Positions 1 to 5,483 are shown, counted from the first letter of the stretch. The stretch is DNA of 7,673 bases from QALR01 sp045124015 (GCA_045124015.1 JBGVLA010000186.1:1-7673), one strand, 5' to 3'. Program-made: numbers and translations. The notes: generated from the letters alone by a model not told the origin.

Positions 1-2
1 TC

Positions 3-416
3 CGTCTCTATGAGCGTGTGTATGAGGATAATGTCAACGGTAAGGTCACGGACGATTGGTTTATGCGACTGTCTCACAAATACGAGGTTGAGCAAGAAGA
101 ACTCAAGAAGCAGATGTTCGATCTCAAGAACAAGATTGAACGCCTTGACACCGCGCAGAACTCGTCGGGCAGTTTTATCCGAGCAATCCGTAAGTTTATG
201 ACGATGCAAACGCTGACACCCATTGTCCTTCAAGAACTCATTGACAAGATCGAGGTCTTTCCAATTGAAGGAACAGGTAAGAACAGAACACAACGGCTCG
301 TCATCCATTACCGCTTTGTTGGTTGTATCGACCTGCCGAGTATCGTTCCCAAGCACACCTACAAACTCGACTCACGGCAGGGAGTGGCTATCGAATATCT
401 CCCAAGCGCAGTATAA
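3..416 (+). CDS. Large serine recombinase, C-terminal part (5' end outside window)
   Basis: The reading frame is open from the first bases and stops at TAA 414-416, so only about the last 137 residues are present. The visible part starts with a charged helical, probably coiled-coil stretch (YEDNVNGK..., EVEQEELKKQM), followed by FIRAIRKFMTM..LTPIVLQELIDKIEVF and RTQRLVIHYRFVG. That order is characteristic of the C-terminal region (DUF4368-like) of TndX/Tn4451-type large serine recombinases, which excise and integrate conjugative or mobilisable elements of Clostridia. The catalytic serine domain and zinc ribbon would lie upstream of the window. In such elements the recombinase usually sits at one end, so an element boundary is expected shortly downstream. 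I cannot tell whether the upstream part is intact. Confidence 0.85.
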   Translation, partial: RLYERVYEDNVNGKVTDDWFMRLSHKYEVEQEELKKQMFDLKNKIERLDTAQNSSGSFIRAIRKFMTMQTLTPIVLQELIDKIEVFPIEGTGKNRTQRLVIHYRFVGCIDLPSIVPKHTYKLDSRQGVAIEYLPSAV

Positions 417-420
417 CCCA

Positions 421-451
421 AACAAACAAAAAAGAGCAGACAAATCTGCTC
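421..451 (-). terminator. Hairpin with a T-run on the minus strand
   Basis: Arms GAGCAGA (434-440) and TCTGCTC (445-451) enclose a CAAA loop. Read on the minus strand the stem is followed by TTTTTTG and further T-rich sequence, so it resembles a rho-independent terminator for leftward transcription. On the plus strand no U-tract follows, so termination of the recombinase mRNA here is less convincing. It lies just after the recombinase stop and could also belong to the end of the mobile element. Confidence 0.5.
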
Positions 452-490
452 AAATCAATCAAATATTAAGTAAACCCGCGTAAACACAAG

Positions 491-537
491 CAAAAAAATA
501 TCGAGTGTTCCTAACATCAGTTATGAACACTCGATAT
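491..537 (-). terminator. Rho-independent terminator of the tRNA-Pro gene
   Basis: A perfect 13-bp inverted repeat, ATATCGAGTGTTC (498-510) and GAACACTCGATAT (525-537), encloses a 14-nt loop. On the minus strand it is followed by a run of seven T (complement of 492-498). It begins at the encoded CCA end of the tRNA, so the tRNA appears to be transcribed as a single-gene unit. Confidence 0.8.
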
Positions 538-611
538 GGTCGGGATGACAGGAGTTGAACCTGCTTGAGCCAGTTCCCAAAACTGGTGGGTGACCGTTAC
601 CCTACATCCCG
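537..611 (-). tRNA. tRNA-Pro (anticodon UGG), CCA end encoded
   Basis: The minus strand folds into a full cloverleaf: acceptor CGGGATG/CATCCCG (611-605 with 547-541), D stem GGGT/ACCC with GG in a 7-nt loop, anticodon stem CCAGT/ACTGG with loop TTTGGGA, and a T arm with loop TTCAACT. The anticodon TGG lies at 579-577. The C1:G72 pair, the A73 discriminator (540) and G37 after the anticodon are the marks of bacterial tRNA-Pro. CCA is encoded (539-537). The body is 72 nt before CCA, with a short D loop. It neighbours the end of an integrative element, but I see no duplicated 3' tRNA fragment in the window that would show use as an attachment site. Confidence 0.93.
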
Positions 612-636
612 ATATAAAATTTATAGAACAAAAAAT

Positions 637-665
637 ATTATATACGATAAATCTCATTTTGTCAA
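637..665 (-). promoter_or_regulatory. Consensus promoter of tRNA-Pro
   Basis: On the minus strand TTGACA (665-660) and TATAAT (642-637) are separated by exactly 17 bases, a perfect housekeeping sigma-factor promoter. Transcription would start near 630, about 19 bases before the tRNA 5' end at 611. Confidence 0.88.
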
Positions 666-687
666 TATATATAGCACTCAATTTTTC

Positions 688-721
688 CAAAAAACGACCT
701 CTTGTTTTTTTACAAGAGGTC
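688..721 (-). terminator. Terminator of the M6 peptidase-cyclophilin operon
   Basis: Arms GACCTCTTG (696-704) and CAAGAGGTC (713-721) form a 9-bp stem. On the minus strand the stem is followed by GTTTTTTGG, a standard rho-independent layout 24 bases after the cyclophilin stop. A short T run also follows the stem on the plus strand, so it may work in both directions. Confidence 0.85.
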
Positions 722-744
722 ATTTTTATGAAAAGAAGAGAATT

Positions 745-1350
745 TTATTCTTCGATGATACGAATAGTCTCGATCACAGGCTGTTTTGCCGCAGGAATCG
801 TACCGTTGTTATCGGTCGGTTCAGCATCTTCGCAGATCTTGTCAACAATTTCAATGCCGGAGGTTACCCAACCGAAAGCGGCATATTGACCGTCAAGTCT
901 TGCGTTATCTTTATGCATGATAAAGAATTGAGAGCTTGCAGAGTTGTATGCCATTTCTGCAGTGATACCATACCAAGGATTTTCACCCGATCTTGCCATG
1001 GAAATGACACCGCGTTTATGAGAAATGGTGTTTTCGACACCGTTGGCAGCAAATTCACCTTTGATAGTCTCATCAGAACCACCGGTGCCGTTGCCCTTGG
1101 GATCGCCGCCCTGCATCATAAAGCCTTCCATGATACGATGGAAAGTAAGACCATCGTAAAAACCCTCTCTGGCGAGCTTAACGAAATTGTTTACTGTGAT
1201 CGGTGCGGTATCGCCGTCAAGATGAACGGTGATCGTACCATAATCCTTGATAACGATTTCTGCGGTATAAGCCTTGGATTTTTCACCGCAAGAGCAACAG
1301 ATCAGAATGACCAAAGAAAAAAGAAGAATAAAGGAAAGAATTTTTTTCAT
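745..1350 (-). CDS. Cyclophilin-type peptidyl-prolyl cis-trans isomerase, lipoprotein
   Basis: The 201-residue product begins with a lysine, a hydrophobic stretch and a CCSC motif, so Cys21 is the likely lipid anchor (Ser at -1, although -3 is Cys rather than the usual Leu). The mature domain carries the cyclophilin signatures: FHRIMEGFMMQGGDPKGNGT from Phe70, with the catalytic Arg72 and QGGD 80-83; SSQFFI 139-144; and LDGQYAAFG 152-160. The expected role is catalysis of proline isomerisation in folding of exported proteins at the outer face of the membrane. A short insertion (ENPWYG, 123-128) precedes the SSQFFI strand. The start is fixed by an AAAAGGGG ribosome site that overlaps the end of the upstream gene, whose stop lies 6 bases before this ATG, so the two are probably translationally coupled. 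A terminator follows. Confidence 0.93.
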   Translation of the reverse strand: MKKILSFILLFSLVILICCSCGEKSKAYTAEIVIKDYGTITVHLDGDTAPITVNNFVKLAREGFYDGLTFHRIMEGFMMQGGDPKGNGTGGSDETIKGEFAANGVENTISHKRGVISMARSGENPWYGITAEMAYNSASSQFFIMHKDNARLDGQYAAFGWVTSGIEIVDKICEDAEPTDNNGTIPAAKQPVIETIRIIEE

Positions 1351-1356
1351 GTGAAA

Positions 1357-2796
1357 TTAACCCCTTTTGATTTTAATACGCATTTCCTGACCGGGTTCAT
1401 CCAAAACCTCAACGGTAAGCTTCCAATCGGAAGAAACGCCTTCCGGGAATTGGTTCAAGCTGTAAGATTCAGAGGCAGCGCCGCAGAAGTGAGAAGAATC
1501 GTAGAGAGAAGTTCTGGGATCTTCGGATTTATAGAAGAAAGGATCTTCGCAATAGCCTTTTTCGAGATTATAGCAAGGGCCGTATTTAACAAAATTGCCA
1601 TTTTCGTCGATGATTTCTGTAAACATATTGCGAACGTGGACCGCATTGCCGAGGTCATGTCTCGGGTTGCCGTTGGGGCGGTTAGAGGAAACACATTGTG
1701 CTTTGAGGAACCATTCGTCATTGACGTTTTCATCGATATGCCAGAAGATAACACCACCCTTAGAATCACCGGGGGTGAGTGCGGATTCAAAACCTTCTTT
1801 CAAACGAAGCTCTGCATAGAAATATTCTTTCGGATTAGGTGTTTCGATTTTCAAAACCTTATATTTGCCGGAGCAAGTGGAGTAAAGGGTATAAACGCCG
1901 TCTTCCTTAGCAACTTCTTCTTCAGAAAAACCGAGATAAAGTCTTTGATAAGGATCGATGTAACCGGGCATTTTGCCGTTTTCCATTTTGTTACCGCCGG
2001 ACATAAGGGAAAGGTTGCGCGGGATCGGCCAACCGAATACCTGGTCTGCGGGAGGTGTGAAACGGCAGTACATATCCTGTGCGCCGAGATTATGAGCAAG
2101 CTCATGAGCAGGTGTACCGATGGTCATAGGACCTGCGGATGTGTATTCACCCATGTTGGAGATCTTGACGATACGAACACCGTCGCGCATTTCCACGTCG
2201 GTCGCTTGGCTTGTGCCGTGAACCATGAAGCGGTGGCTGGGCATAGGCGCATTTTCTTCTCTAACGGTAGAGAAAGCAAGATCGGGCTTTGTGGAAGCGT
2301 TGTCGAAGCCTGCGTTGAGGATCGCAATGGCAAGCTCATCGGGAGTTACAAGACCGTCGCCGTTGGTATCGTATTTTGCAAAATCGATGTAAGGATCGCA
2401 AGCTTTTACGATAGTGCGAATGGCTTCAGCTGCAGCCATTTTGTTGTCGTAGCCGGGCTTGTTGCGAAGAGCAGCAGGGTGAGGCATGGGAACAGTGATC
2501 TCCAAAATACCTTCAAGTGCATTTTCCTTCTGCGGATGATCGATGTGAACGGGATAGAACCAGAATTTATTATTGGTCATTTCCTTATAGAAATTGAGCA
2601 TCGAATACCCTTTATCGCCAAAGAAGGTTTCGTAGCAATCTTCGGGGGTGGTAAGCGCCCATTGTTCACCGTAGATGGGAGAATCTTTGTCGGTAACAAG
2701 CTCGGGATGTGCAGGATCGAAGTCATTTTTACCGTTGCCGTTTGCATCAAAACTAGCAATGACGATGAGAAGCGGAGCGGGTTGTGTCGGTTTCAT
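1357..2796 (-). CDS. M6-like (immune inhibitor A-related) zinc metallopeptidase without signal peptide
   Basis: The 479-residue product contains HELAHNLGAQD (231-241), the HExxHxxGxxD zinc site, followed by the NLSLMSGG segment (261-268) and GGVIFWHIDEN (347-357), an arrangement typical of M6-family peptidases. The N-terminal part (LLIVIASFDANGNG..., and FFGDKGYSMLNFYKEM) also fits the family. DTNGDGLVTPDE (143-154) is a canonical EF-hand loop (D143, N145, D147, T151, E154), and D17-N19-N21-K23 resembles a second Asp/Asn calcium loop. M6 enzymes are normally secreted, yet this protein has no signal peptide. An in-frame TAA immediately precedes the codon before the ATG, so the start cannot be extended. 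The ribosome site is GCGAGG, nine bases upstream. It is first in an operon with the lipoprotein prolyl isomerase. Substrate and location are unknown: it may be cytoplasmic, exported non-classically, or have lost its signal. Confidence 0.88.
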   Translation of the reverse strand: MKPTQPAPLLIVIASFDANGNGKNDFDPAHPELVTDKDSPIYGEQWALTTPEDCYETFFGDKGYSMLNFYKEMTNNKFWFYPVHIDHPQKENALEGILEITVPMPHPAALRNKPGYDNKMAAAEAIRTIVKACDPYIDFAKYDTNGDGLVTPDELAIAILNAGFDNASTKPDLAFSTVREENAPMPSHRFMVHGTSQATDVEMRDGVRIVKISNMGEYTSAGPMTIGTPAHELAHNLGAQDMYCRFTPPADQVFGWPIPRNLSLMSGGNKMENGKMPGYIDPYQRLYLGFSEEEVAKEDGVYTLYSTCSGKYKVLKIETPNPKEYFYAELRLKEGFESALTPGDSKGGVIFWHIDENVNDEWFLKAQCVSSNRPNGNPRHDLGNAVHVRNMFTEIIDENGNFVKYGPCYNLEKGYCEDPFFYKSEDPRTSLYDSSHFCGAASESYSLNQFPEGVSSDWKLTVEVLDEPGQEMRIKIKRG

Positions 2797-2832
2797 AGTT
2801 TAATACCTCGCAAAAATTATTTTTATAAGTTC

Positions 2833-2861
2833 ATTCTATCATATTCTTGCACATGGGTCAA
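2833..2861 (-). promoter_or_regulatory. Promoter of the M6 peptidase-cyclophilin operon
   Basis: The minus strand shows TTGACC (2861-2856) and TAGAAT (2838-2833) with a 17-base spacer. The predicted start near 2826 gives a leader of about 30 bases before the ATG at 2796. It lies directly downstream of the small ORF ending at 2889. Confidence 0.78.
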
Positions 2862-2888
2862 GAAAAAGCAAAAAAATTCAAGTTTTTT

Positions 2889-3008
2889 TCATAAAATCTT
2901 TTCGTATGATTTCTTTATTTCATTTTTATGCGTCAAAATTGCTTGTATGACCAGATCGGTTGCGGTATCAAGAAAGCCAATGATTGTATGTGTGATCCAT
3001 GTTGCCAT
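2889..3008 (-). CDS. Putative small amphipathic peptide, 39 residues
   Basis: The frame starts at ATG 3008 and ends at TGA 2891-2889. The ribosome site AAGAGGAG lies 8 bases upstream of the ATG, and a near-perfect promoter lies before it (separate entry). The peptide begins MATWITHTIIGF, continues with a mostly hydrophobic stretch to about residue 25 in which D14, D18 and Q22 fall on one helical face, and ends in a charged tail rich in Lys and Glu (residues 26-39). There is no lipobox, cleavable signal or Gly-Gly leader. I do not recognise it. It could be a membrane-active peptide, a regulator or signal for the divergent XRE gene, or the remnant of a longer gene. Expression signals support it better than its coding content, which is too short to judge. 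Confidence 0.55.
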   Translation of the reverse strand: MATWITHTIIGFLDTATDLVIQAILTHKNEIKKSYEKIL

Positions 3009-3042
3009 CTAGTATACTCCTCTTATCAAAATGTTAATATTG

Positions 3043-3071
3043 ATTATAATATTTGGAAAAAGGAAAGTCAA
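3043..3071 (-). promoter_or_regulatory. Promoter of the 39-codon ORF
   Basis: On the minus strand TTGACT (3071-3066) and TATAAT (3048-3043) are separated by 17 bases. Transcription would start near 3036, about 28 bases before the small ORF's ATG. It points away from the XRE promoter, with 54 bases between the two -35 boxes. Confidence 0.75.
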
Positions 3072-3080
3072 GATGAAATT

Positions 3081-3143
3081 GGTTGCATATTCAACTCTCG
3101 TTTGAGTTTATCAATAGCACCTCCATTGCATGCAACCGCGGTT
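3081..3143. promoter_or_regulatory. Cluster of inverted repeats, candidate operators between divergent promoters
   Basis: GGTTGCAT (3081-3088) recurs inverted as ATGCAACC (3130-3137). AACTC (3093-3097) and GAGTT (3104-3108) form a second inverted repeat around a 6-nt centre. Two perfect 10-bp palindromes, TTGCATGCAA (3126-3135) and AACCGCGGTT (3134-3143), cover the -35 box and spacer of the XRE promoter. XRE repressors commonly bind such sites to control themselves and a divergent gene. That this one does so is an inference. Confidence 0.45.
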
Positions 3144-3154
3144 TGTGATATACT
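3126..3154 (+). promoter_or_regulatory. Promoter of the XRE regulator gene
   Basis: TTGCAT (3126-3131) and TATACT (3149-3154) are 17 bases apart. The predicted start near 3161 leaves a short leader of about 23 bases containing the AAGGAG ribosome site (3171-3176). Two palindromes overlap its -35 box and spacer, so bound protein would be expected to block it. Confidence 0.75.
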
Positions 3155-3183
3155 GTGTATAACCAATTCAAAGGAGAAACGAC

Positions 3184-4029
3184 ATGAGTGTTAAAATCAT
3201 AGGAAAACAAATCGCAAAACTGCGTAAGGAGAAGGGTGTTAAGCAAGAAGAACTGGCAAATGCCGTTGGCGTCAGTACACAAGCGGTATCGAAATGGGAA
3301 AACGGAGGTGTTCCCGATATAGAGCTTTTACCCAAAATTGCAGATTTTTTCTCAGTTTCGATTGATTATTTGTTTGGGCGGCAGATAACGGATTATCGGG
3401 ATTTGCAATCAGCCTTGATTGAAAGGGTACATCATACATCATATGAGAAACAGATGAAGCAAGTTTTTAACTATTGTTGGGATATGGAACGTGCTTTTAT
3501 GGAGAAAAGCGATTGGGTTGAATGGGATAGCATAGAAGATTATGAAAAGGGAACGGAAAAAACGGCACAGGAGTATTCATCTATTATGACAGATTATGGA
3601 TTTACCCGTATGGGCATTGCCAATCGTTTGCAATATTTTTTAATCGTTCCGGAGCCCCAAAATACCGATTTGGCGTTTTTTAATGGGATCGATTATCCTG
3701 CGTTTTTTAAGGATTTTTCAGACGCAGACGTTTTCAATGCTTGCGTGATGTTAAATAAAAGGGAACATAAAAAAGCATTTACTCCGAATTTATTTGTGAA
3801 ACAAATGGGGATCACGCTTGAAAAATCATGTGAAATCTTAAAAATTCTATCAAAATACAGATTGATTGATTCGACATCAATCGAATTGGATGACGAGATT
3901 CAAACAGTTTATCATTTTCATCCCTCGCCATCTTTTGTTGCCTTACTGATATTTGCAAGAGAAATGATCGATACGCCGAGCGTTTTTGCATATAACTGTG
4001 AAAGCAGAAGAAAACCATATCTGAAATGA
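3184..4029 (+). CDS. XRE-family transcriptional regulator with a C-terminal winged-helix-like region
   Basis: The 281-residue protein starts with a helix-turn-helix of the Cro/C1 type at residues 7-62 (QIAKLRKEKGVKQEELANAV, VSTQAVSKWENG, LLPKIADFFSVSIDYLFG). The remaining 215 residues contain an aromatic-rich middle (for example WDMERAFM and WVEWDS) and, at about 182-245, a pattern that looks like a second winged helix (FVKQMGITLEKSCEILKILSKYRLID). It is soluble, with no membrane segment. The ribosome site AAGGAG lies 7 bases before the ATG. It is transcribed away from the 39-codon ORF, with possible operators between them. The gene and its flanks are visibly more AT-rich than the metallopeptidase operon, consistent with separate acquisition. 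The ligand and target are unknown. The N-terminal HTH is certain; the second domain is a guess from pattern. Confidence 0.9.
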   Translation: MSVKIIGKQIAKLRKEKGVKQEELANAVGVSTQAVSKWENGGVPDIELLPKIADFFSVSIDYLFGRQITDYRDLQSALIERVHHTSYEKQMKQVFNYCWDMERAFMEKSDWVEWDSIEDYEKGTEKTAQEYSSIMTDYGFTRMGIANRLQYFLIVPEPQNTDLAFFNGIDYPAFFKDFSDADVFNACVMLNKREHKKAFTPNLFVKQMGITLEKSCEILKILSKYRLIDSTSIELDDEIQTVYHFHPSPSFVALLIFAREMIDTPSVFAYNCESRRKPYLK

Positions 4030-4206
4030 AAATGCGTGGCTTTTCAAGCAAGCTATAAATAGTGATCTCTGTCAGCATCTTTGACGGTCCTTACTTTCCC
4101 TCTGACGAGGGAGGTGTTTGTCGAGAGGCAATATTGATTATGAAATTTGAAAAAAGTAACTGGGATTTGCCATTGATACGAGAAAAATTCCACTCAGCGT
4201 TGTAAA

Positions 4207-4224
4207 AACCGCAAAAATGCGGTT
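4207..4224. terminator. Small hairpin, possible terminator
   Basis: AACCGCA (4207-4213) and TGCGGTT (4218-4224) pair around an AAAA loop. On the plus strand ATTGATTTG follows, a poor U-tract. On the minus strand TTTTTAC follows, which is better. It could end the XRE transcript, about 180 bases after its stop, but this is weak. Confidence 0.4.
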
Positions 4225-4273
4225 ATTGATTTGTGCAGGTCTTTGTGTTATGATATTCAATAATAAAAGCCAA

Positions 4274-4306
4274 GGGGCGATGTTTACTGATAGTACGTAT
4301 CGCCCC
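4274..4306. other. Long nested hairpin of unknown role
   Basis: GGGGCGAT (4274-4281) pairs with ATCGCCCC (4299-4306), continues with two G-T wobble pairs, has one mismatch, then closes with TACT (4285-4288) and AGTA (4292-4295) around a 3-nt loop. It is about 15 pairs long and GC-rich in an AT-rich setting. No clear U-tract follows on either strand, so a structured leader, small RNA or palindromic repeat is as likely as a terminator. Confidence 0.5.
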
Positions 4307-4318
4307 GATTTGCATTTA

Positions 4319-4368
4319 GAACAAAATTGTTTAGAACAAAATAGAACAAAATTGTTTAGAACAAAATA
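4319..4368. repeat. Perfect 25-nt tandem duplication
   Basis: The 25 bases at 4319-4343 are repeated exactly at 4344-4368. Each unit itself contains GAACAAAAT twice (starts 4319, 4334, 4344, 4359), alternating spacings of 15 and 10 nt. It ends 22 bases before the -35 box of the membrane LuxR gene. It could arise by replication slippage, or be a set of upstream binding sites or an AT-rich UP-like element. Confidence 0.9.
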
Positions 4369-4389
4369 GAGCAAATAGAGGTAAATTCC

Positions 4390-4418
4390 TTGATTTATTC
4401 ATACTTTTATGATATAAT
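4390..4418 (+). promoter_or_regulatory. Promoter of the membrane LuxR-type regulator gene
   Basis: TTGATT (4390-4395) and TATAAT (4413-4418) are separated by 17 bases, and the -10 is preceded by TGA, giving an extended -10 (TGnTATAAT). Transcription would start near 4425. Confidence 0.8.
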
Positions 4419-4458
4419 ATAAAGACGGATTATCACATTCGATAAGATCATGACGGCG

Positions 4459-4465
4459 AAGGAGG
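4459..4465 (+). promoter_or_regulatory. Ribosome binding site pointing to a TTG start
   Basis: AAGGAGG lies 8 bases upstream of an in-frame TTG (4474-4476) and inside the first codons of the longer frame that begins at ATG 4450. No comparable site precedes that ATG, where GATAAGATC stands instead. TTG is therefore the better start for the regulator. Confidence 0.7.
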
Positions 4466-4473
4466 TGCGGTTT

Positions 4474-5427
4474 TTGATTATTACATACGCCATTATGGCG
4501 ATTATAGCAACAGTGTTACTTATCGGATACTGCGCGCTCGTTCGCAAAAAAGAGCCGTGGCTGCTCCTTCTATATATTTGCGTTACCGTTGTAAACGTTG
4601 GATATTTTCTGATTTCGGTTTCAAAAACGGTTGAGTTTGCAATCTTTGCAAACGATGTTGCCTATTTCGGAAGCGTGTTCCTTTCGATGTCCATGCTTCT
4701 GACTATAGTCAAGCTGTGCGGATTTGAGATAAAGAAAAATCTGATCATCGCGCTTATTGCGATAGGTGCAGTTATGTTTGCCATTGTTGCAACTGCAGGA
4801 ATTCTGCCGTGGTACTACAAGGAGGTTGAACTCGTCTTTGTAGACGGTGCCGCAAAGCTCAAAAAGGTTTACGGAGTTTTACATCCTACGTATATGCTCT
4901 ATCTTCTTGGTTACTTTTCTGCCATGGTTGCGTGTATCGTGCAGTCTATCCGCAAAAAAATGATCGCATCGCAAAGACACGCATCCTTACTTGCTGCAAT
5001 CGTTTTCGGAAATATTGCGGTTTGGCTGGTCGAAAAATTCATTCCTTGGAATTTTGAATTCCTTTCGGTTTCCTATCTATTCAGCGAGATCATATTGCTC
5101 GGGATTTATTGGATGATGCAGGATTACGTTCGCTTGGATCTGATTCCTCAGCCTGTGCAGGAAGCTCCTCGCCCTGCCCCCATCGATATCGCAACGATGC
5201 CGATAGAGGAAAAGATACTGAAGGTTCTTTCCTTCTTAAAGCCCGGCGAGATGCTTGCAGCAAGAGAGCGCGAGATCCTTGAATTGGTTCTTCAAAACAA
5301 AAAGAGAAAAGAGATTGCCGACGAGTTATGCTTGTCGGAAAACACCATTAAGACCTACACCAGAACGCTTTACGGCAAGGTCGGGGTCAGCTCACGTGAG
5401 GAGCTTTATGCATTGCTAATCAAATAA
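4474..5427 (+). CDS. Seven-transmembrane protein with C-terminal LuxR-type HTH domain
   Basis: From the preferred TTG start the product is 317 residues (325 if ATG 4450 is used; positions here follow the longer form). About seven hydrophobic segments, near residues 8-30, 36-56, 66-90, 97-119, 147-167, 179-197 and 204-222, form a membrane domain like the 7TM sensor part of some histidine kinases. After a Pro-rich linker (234-244) comes a GerE/LuxR DNA-binding domain at 268-325: AREREILELV, KEIADELCLSENTIKTY and KVGVSSREEL, with the usual conserved Glu, Ile-Ala, Ser-x-x-Thr-Ile-Lys and Lys-Val-Gly-Val positions. There is no receiver or kinase domain, so it looks like a one-component, membrane-bound transcription factor that passes an envelope or small-molecule signal directly to DNA. 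It has its own promoter and terminator. The secreted-protein operon just downstream is the obvious candidate target. The signal is unknown. Confidence 0.88.
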   Translation: MIITYAIMAIIATVLLIGYCALVRKKEPWLLLLYICVTVVNVGYFLISVSKTVEFAIFANDVAYFGSVFLSMSMLLTIVKLCGFEIKKNLIIALIAIGAVMFAIVATAGILPWYYKEVELVFVDGAAKLKKVYGVLHPTYMLYLLGYFSAMVACIVQSIRKKMIASQRHASLLAAIVFGNIAVWLVEKFIPWNFEFLSVSYLFSEIILLGIYWMMQDYVRLDLIPQPVQEAPRPAPIDIATMPIEEKILKVLSFLKPGEMLAAREREILELVLQNKKRKEIADELCLSENTIKTYTRTLYGKVGVSSREELYALLIK

Positions 5428-5436
5428 TCGTCTTTT

Positions 5437-5467
5437 GGGCGGCAGAGAGCATCTGCCGTCCTTTTTT
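5437..5467 (+). terminator. Rho-independent terminator of the membrane LuxR gene
   Basis: A 10-pair stem, GGGCGGCAGA (5437-5446) with TCTGCCGTCC (5452-5461), including one G-T pair, closes a 5-nt loop and is followed by TTTTTT (5462-5467). It begins 10 bases after the stop codon and separates this gene from the next operon. Confidence 0.9.
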
Positions 5468-5483
5468 ATGCTCAAAAGCATGC

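Larger units (their letters stand above)
4030..4380. other. Non-coding AT-rich stretch with hairpins and a tandem repeat; no convincing gene
   Basis: No reading frame here has coding character. It contains a 6-bp hairpin TCCCTC/GAGGGA (4097-4112) followed by GGTG, which recalls interspersed palindromic repeats I associate with Oscillospiraceae genomes (recollection, not checked). It also holds the hairpin at 4207-4224, a weak promoter-like TTGTGC-17-TATTCA (4231-4259), a long hairpin at 4274-4306 and the 25-nt tandem duplication at 4319-4368. A 21-codon ORF (4140-4205) lacks a well-placed ribosome site. Confidence 0.6.

Noticed and set aside
537..611. tRNA-Pro 3' end as the attachment site of the neighbouring element
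   Set aside because: No second copy of the tRNA 3' end is visible in the window, and large serine recombinases do not usually target tRNA genes. Proximity alone is not evidence.
2889..3008. 39-residue peptide as a classical bacteriocin or Rgg/SHP-type pheromone
   Set aside because: There is no Gly-Gly leader, transporter or immunity gene nearby, and the XRE protein lacks an obvious TPR-repeat peptide-binding domain. Only the neutral description is supported.
565..3012. 815-codon open frame on the plus strand
   Set aside because: It runs through the tRNA and opposite two genes with clear zinc-peptidase and cyclophilin motifs, promoters and terminators on the minus strand. The translation has no recognisable domain; it is open only because of codon use on the other strand.
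2928..3194. 88-codon plus-strand frame rich in cysteine
   Set aside because: It overlaps the small ORF, both divergent promoters and the start of the XRE gene, and has no ribosome site of its own.
4140..4205. 21-codon ORF beginning MKFEKSNWDLPL, followed by a hairpin
   Set aside because: No well-placed ribosome site or clear promoter precedes it. The hairpin right after the stop is suggestive but not enough.
4319..4368. Short tandem repeat considered as a CRISPR remnant
   Set aside because: The two units are directly adjacent with no unique spacer between them, and no cas gene is present.
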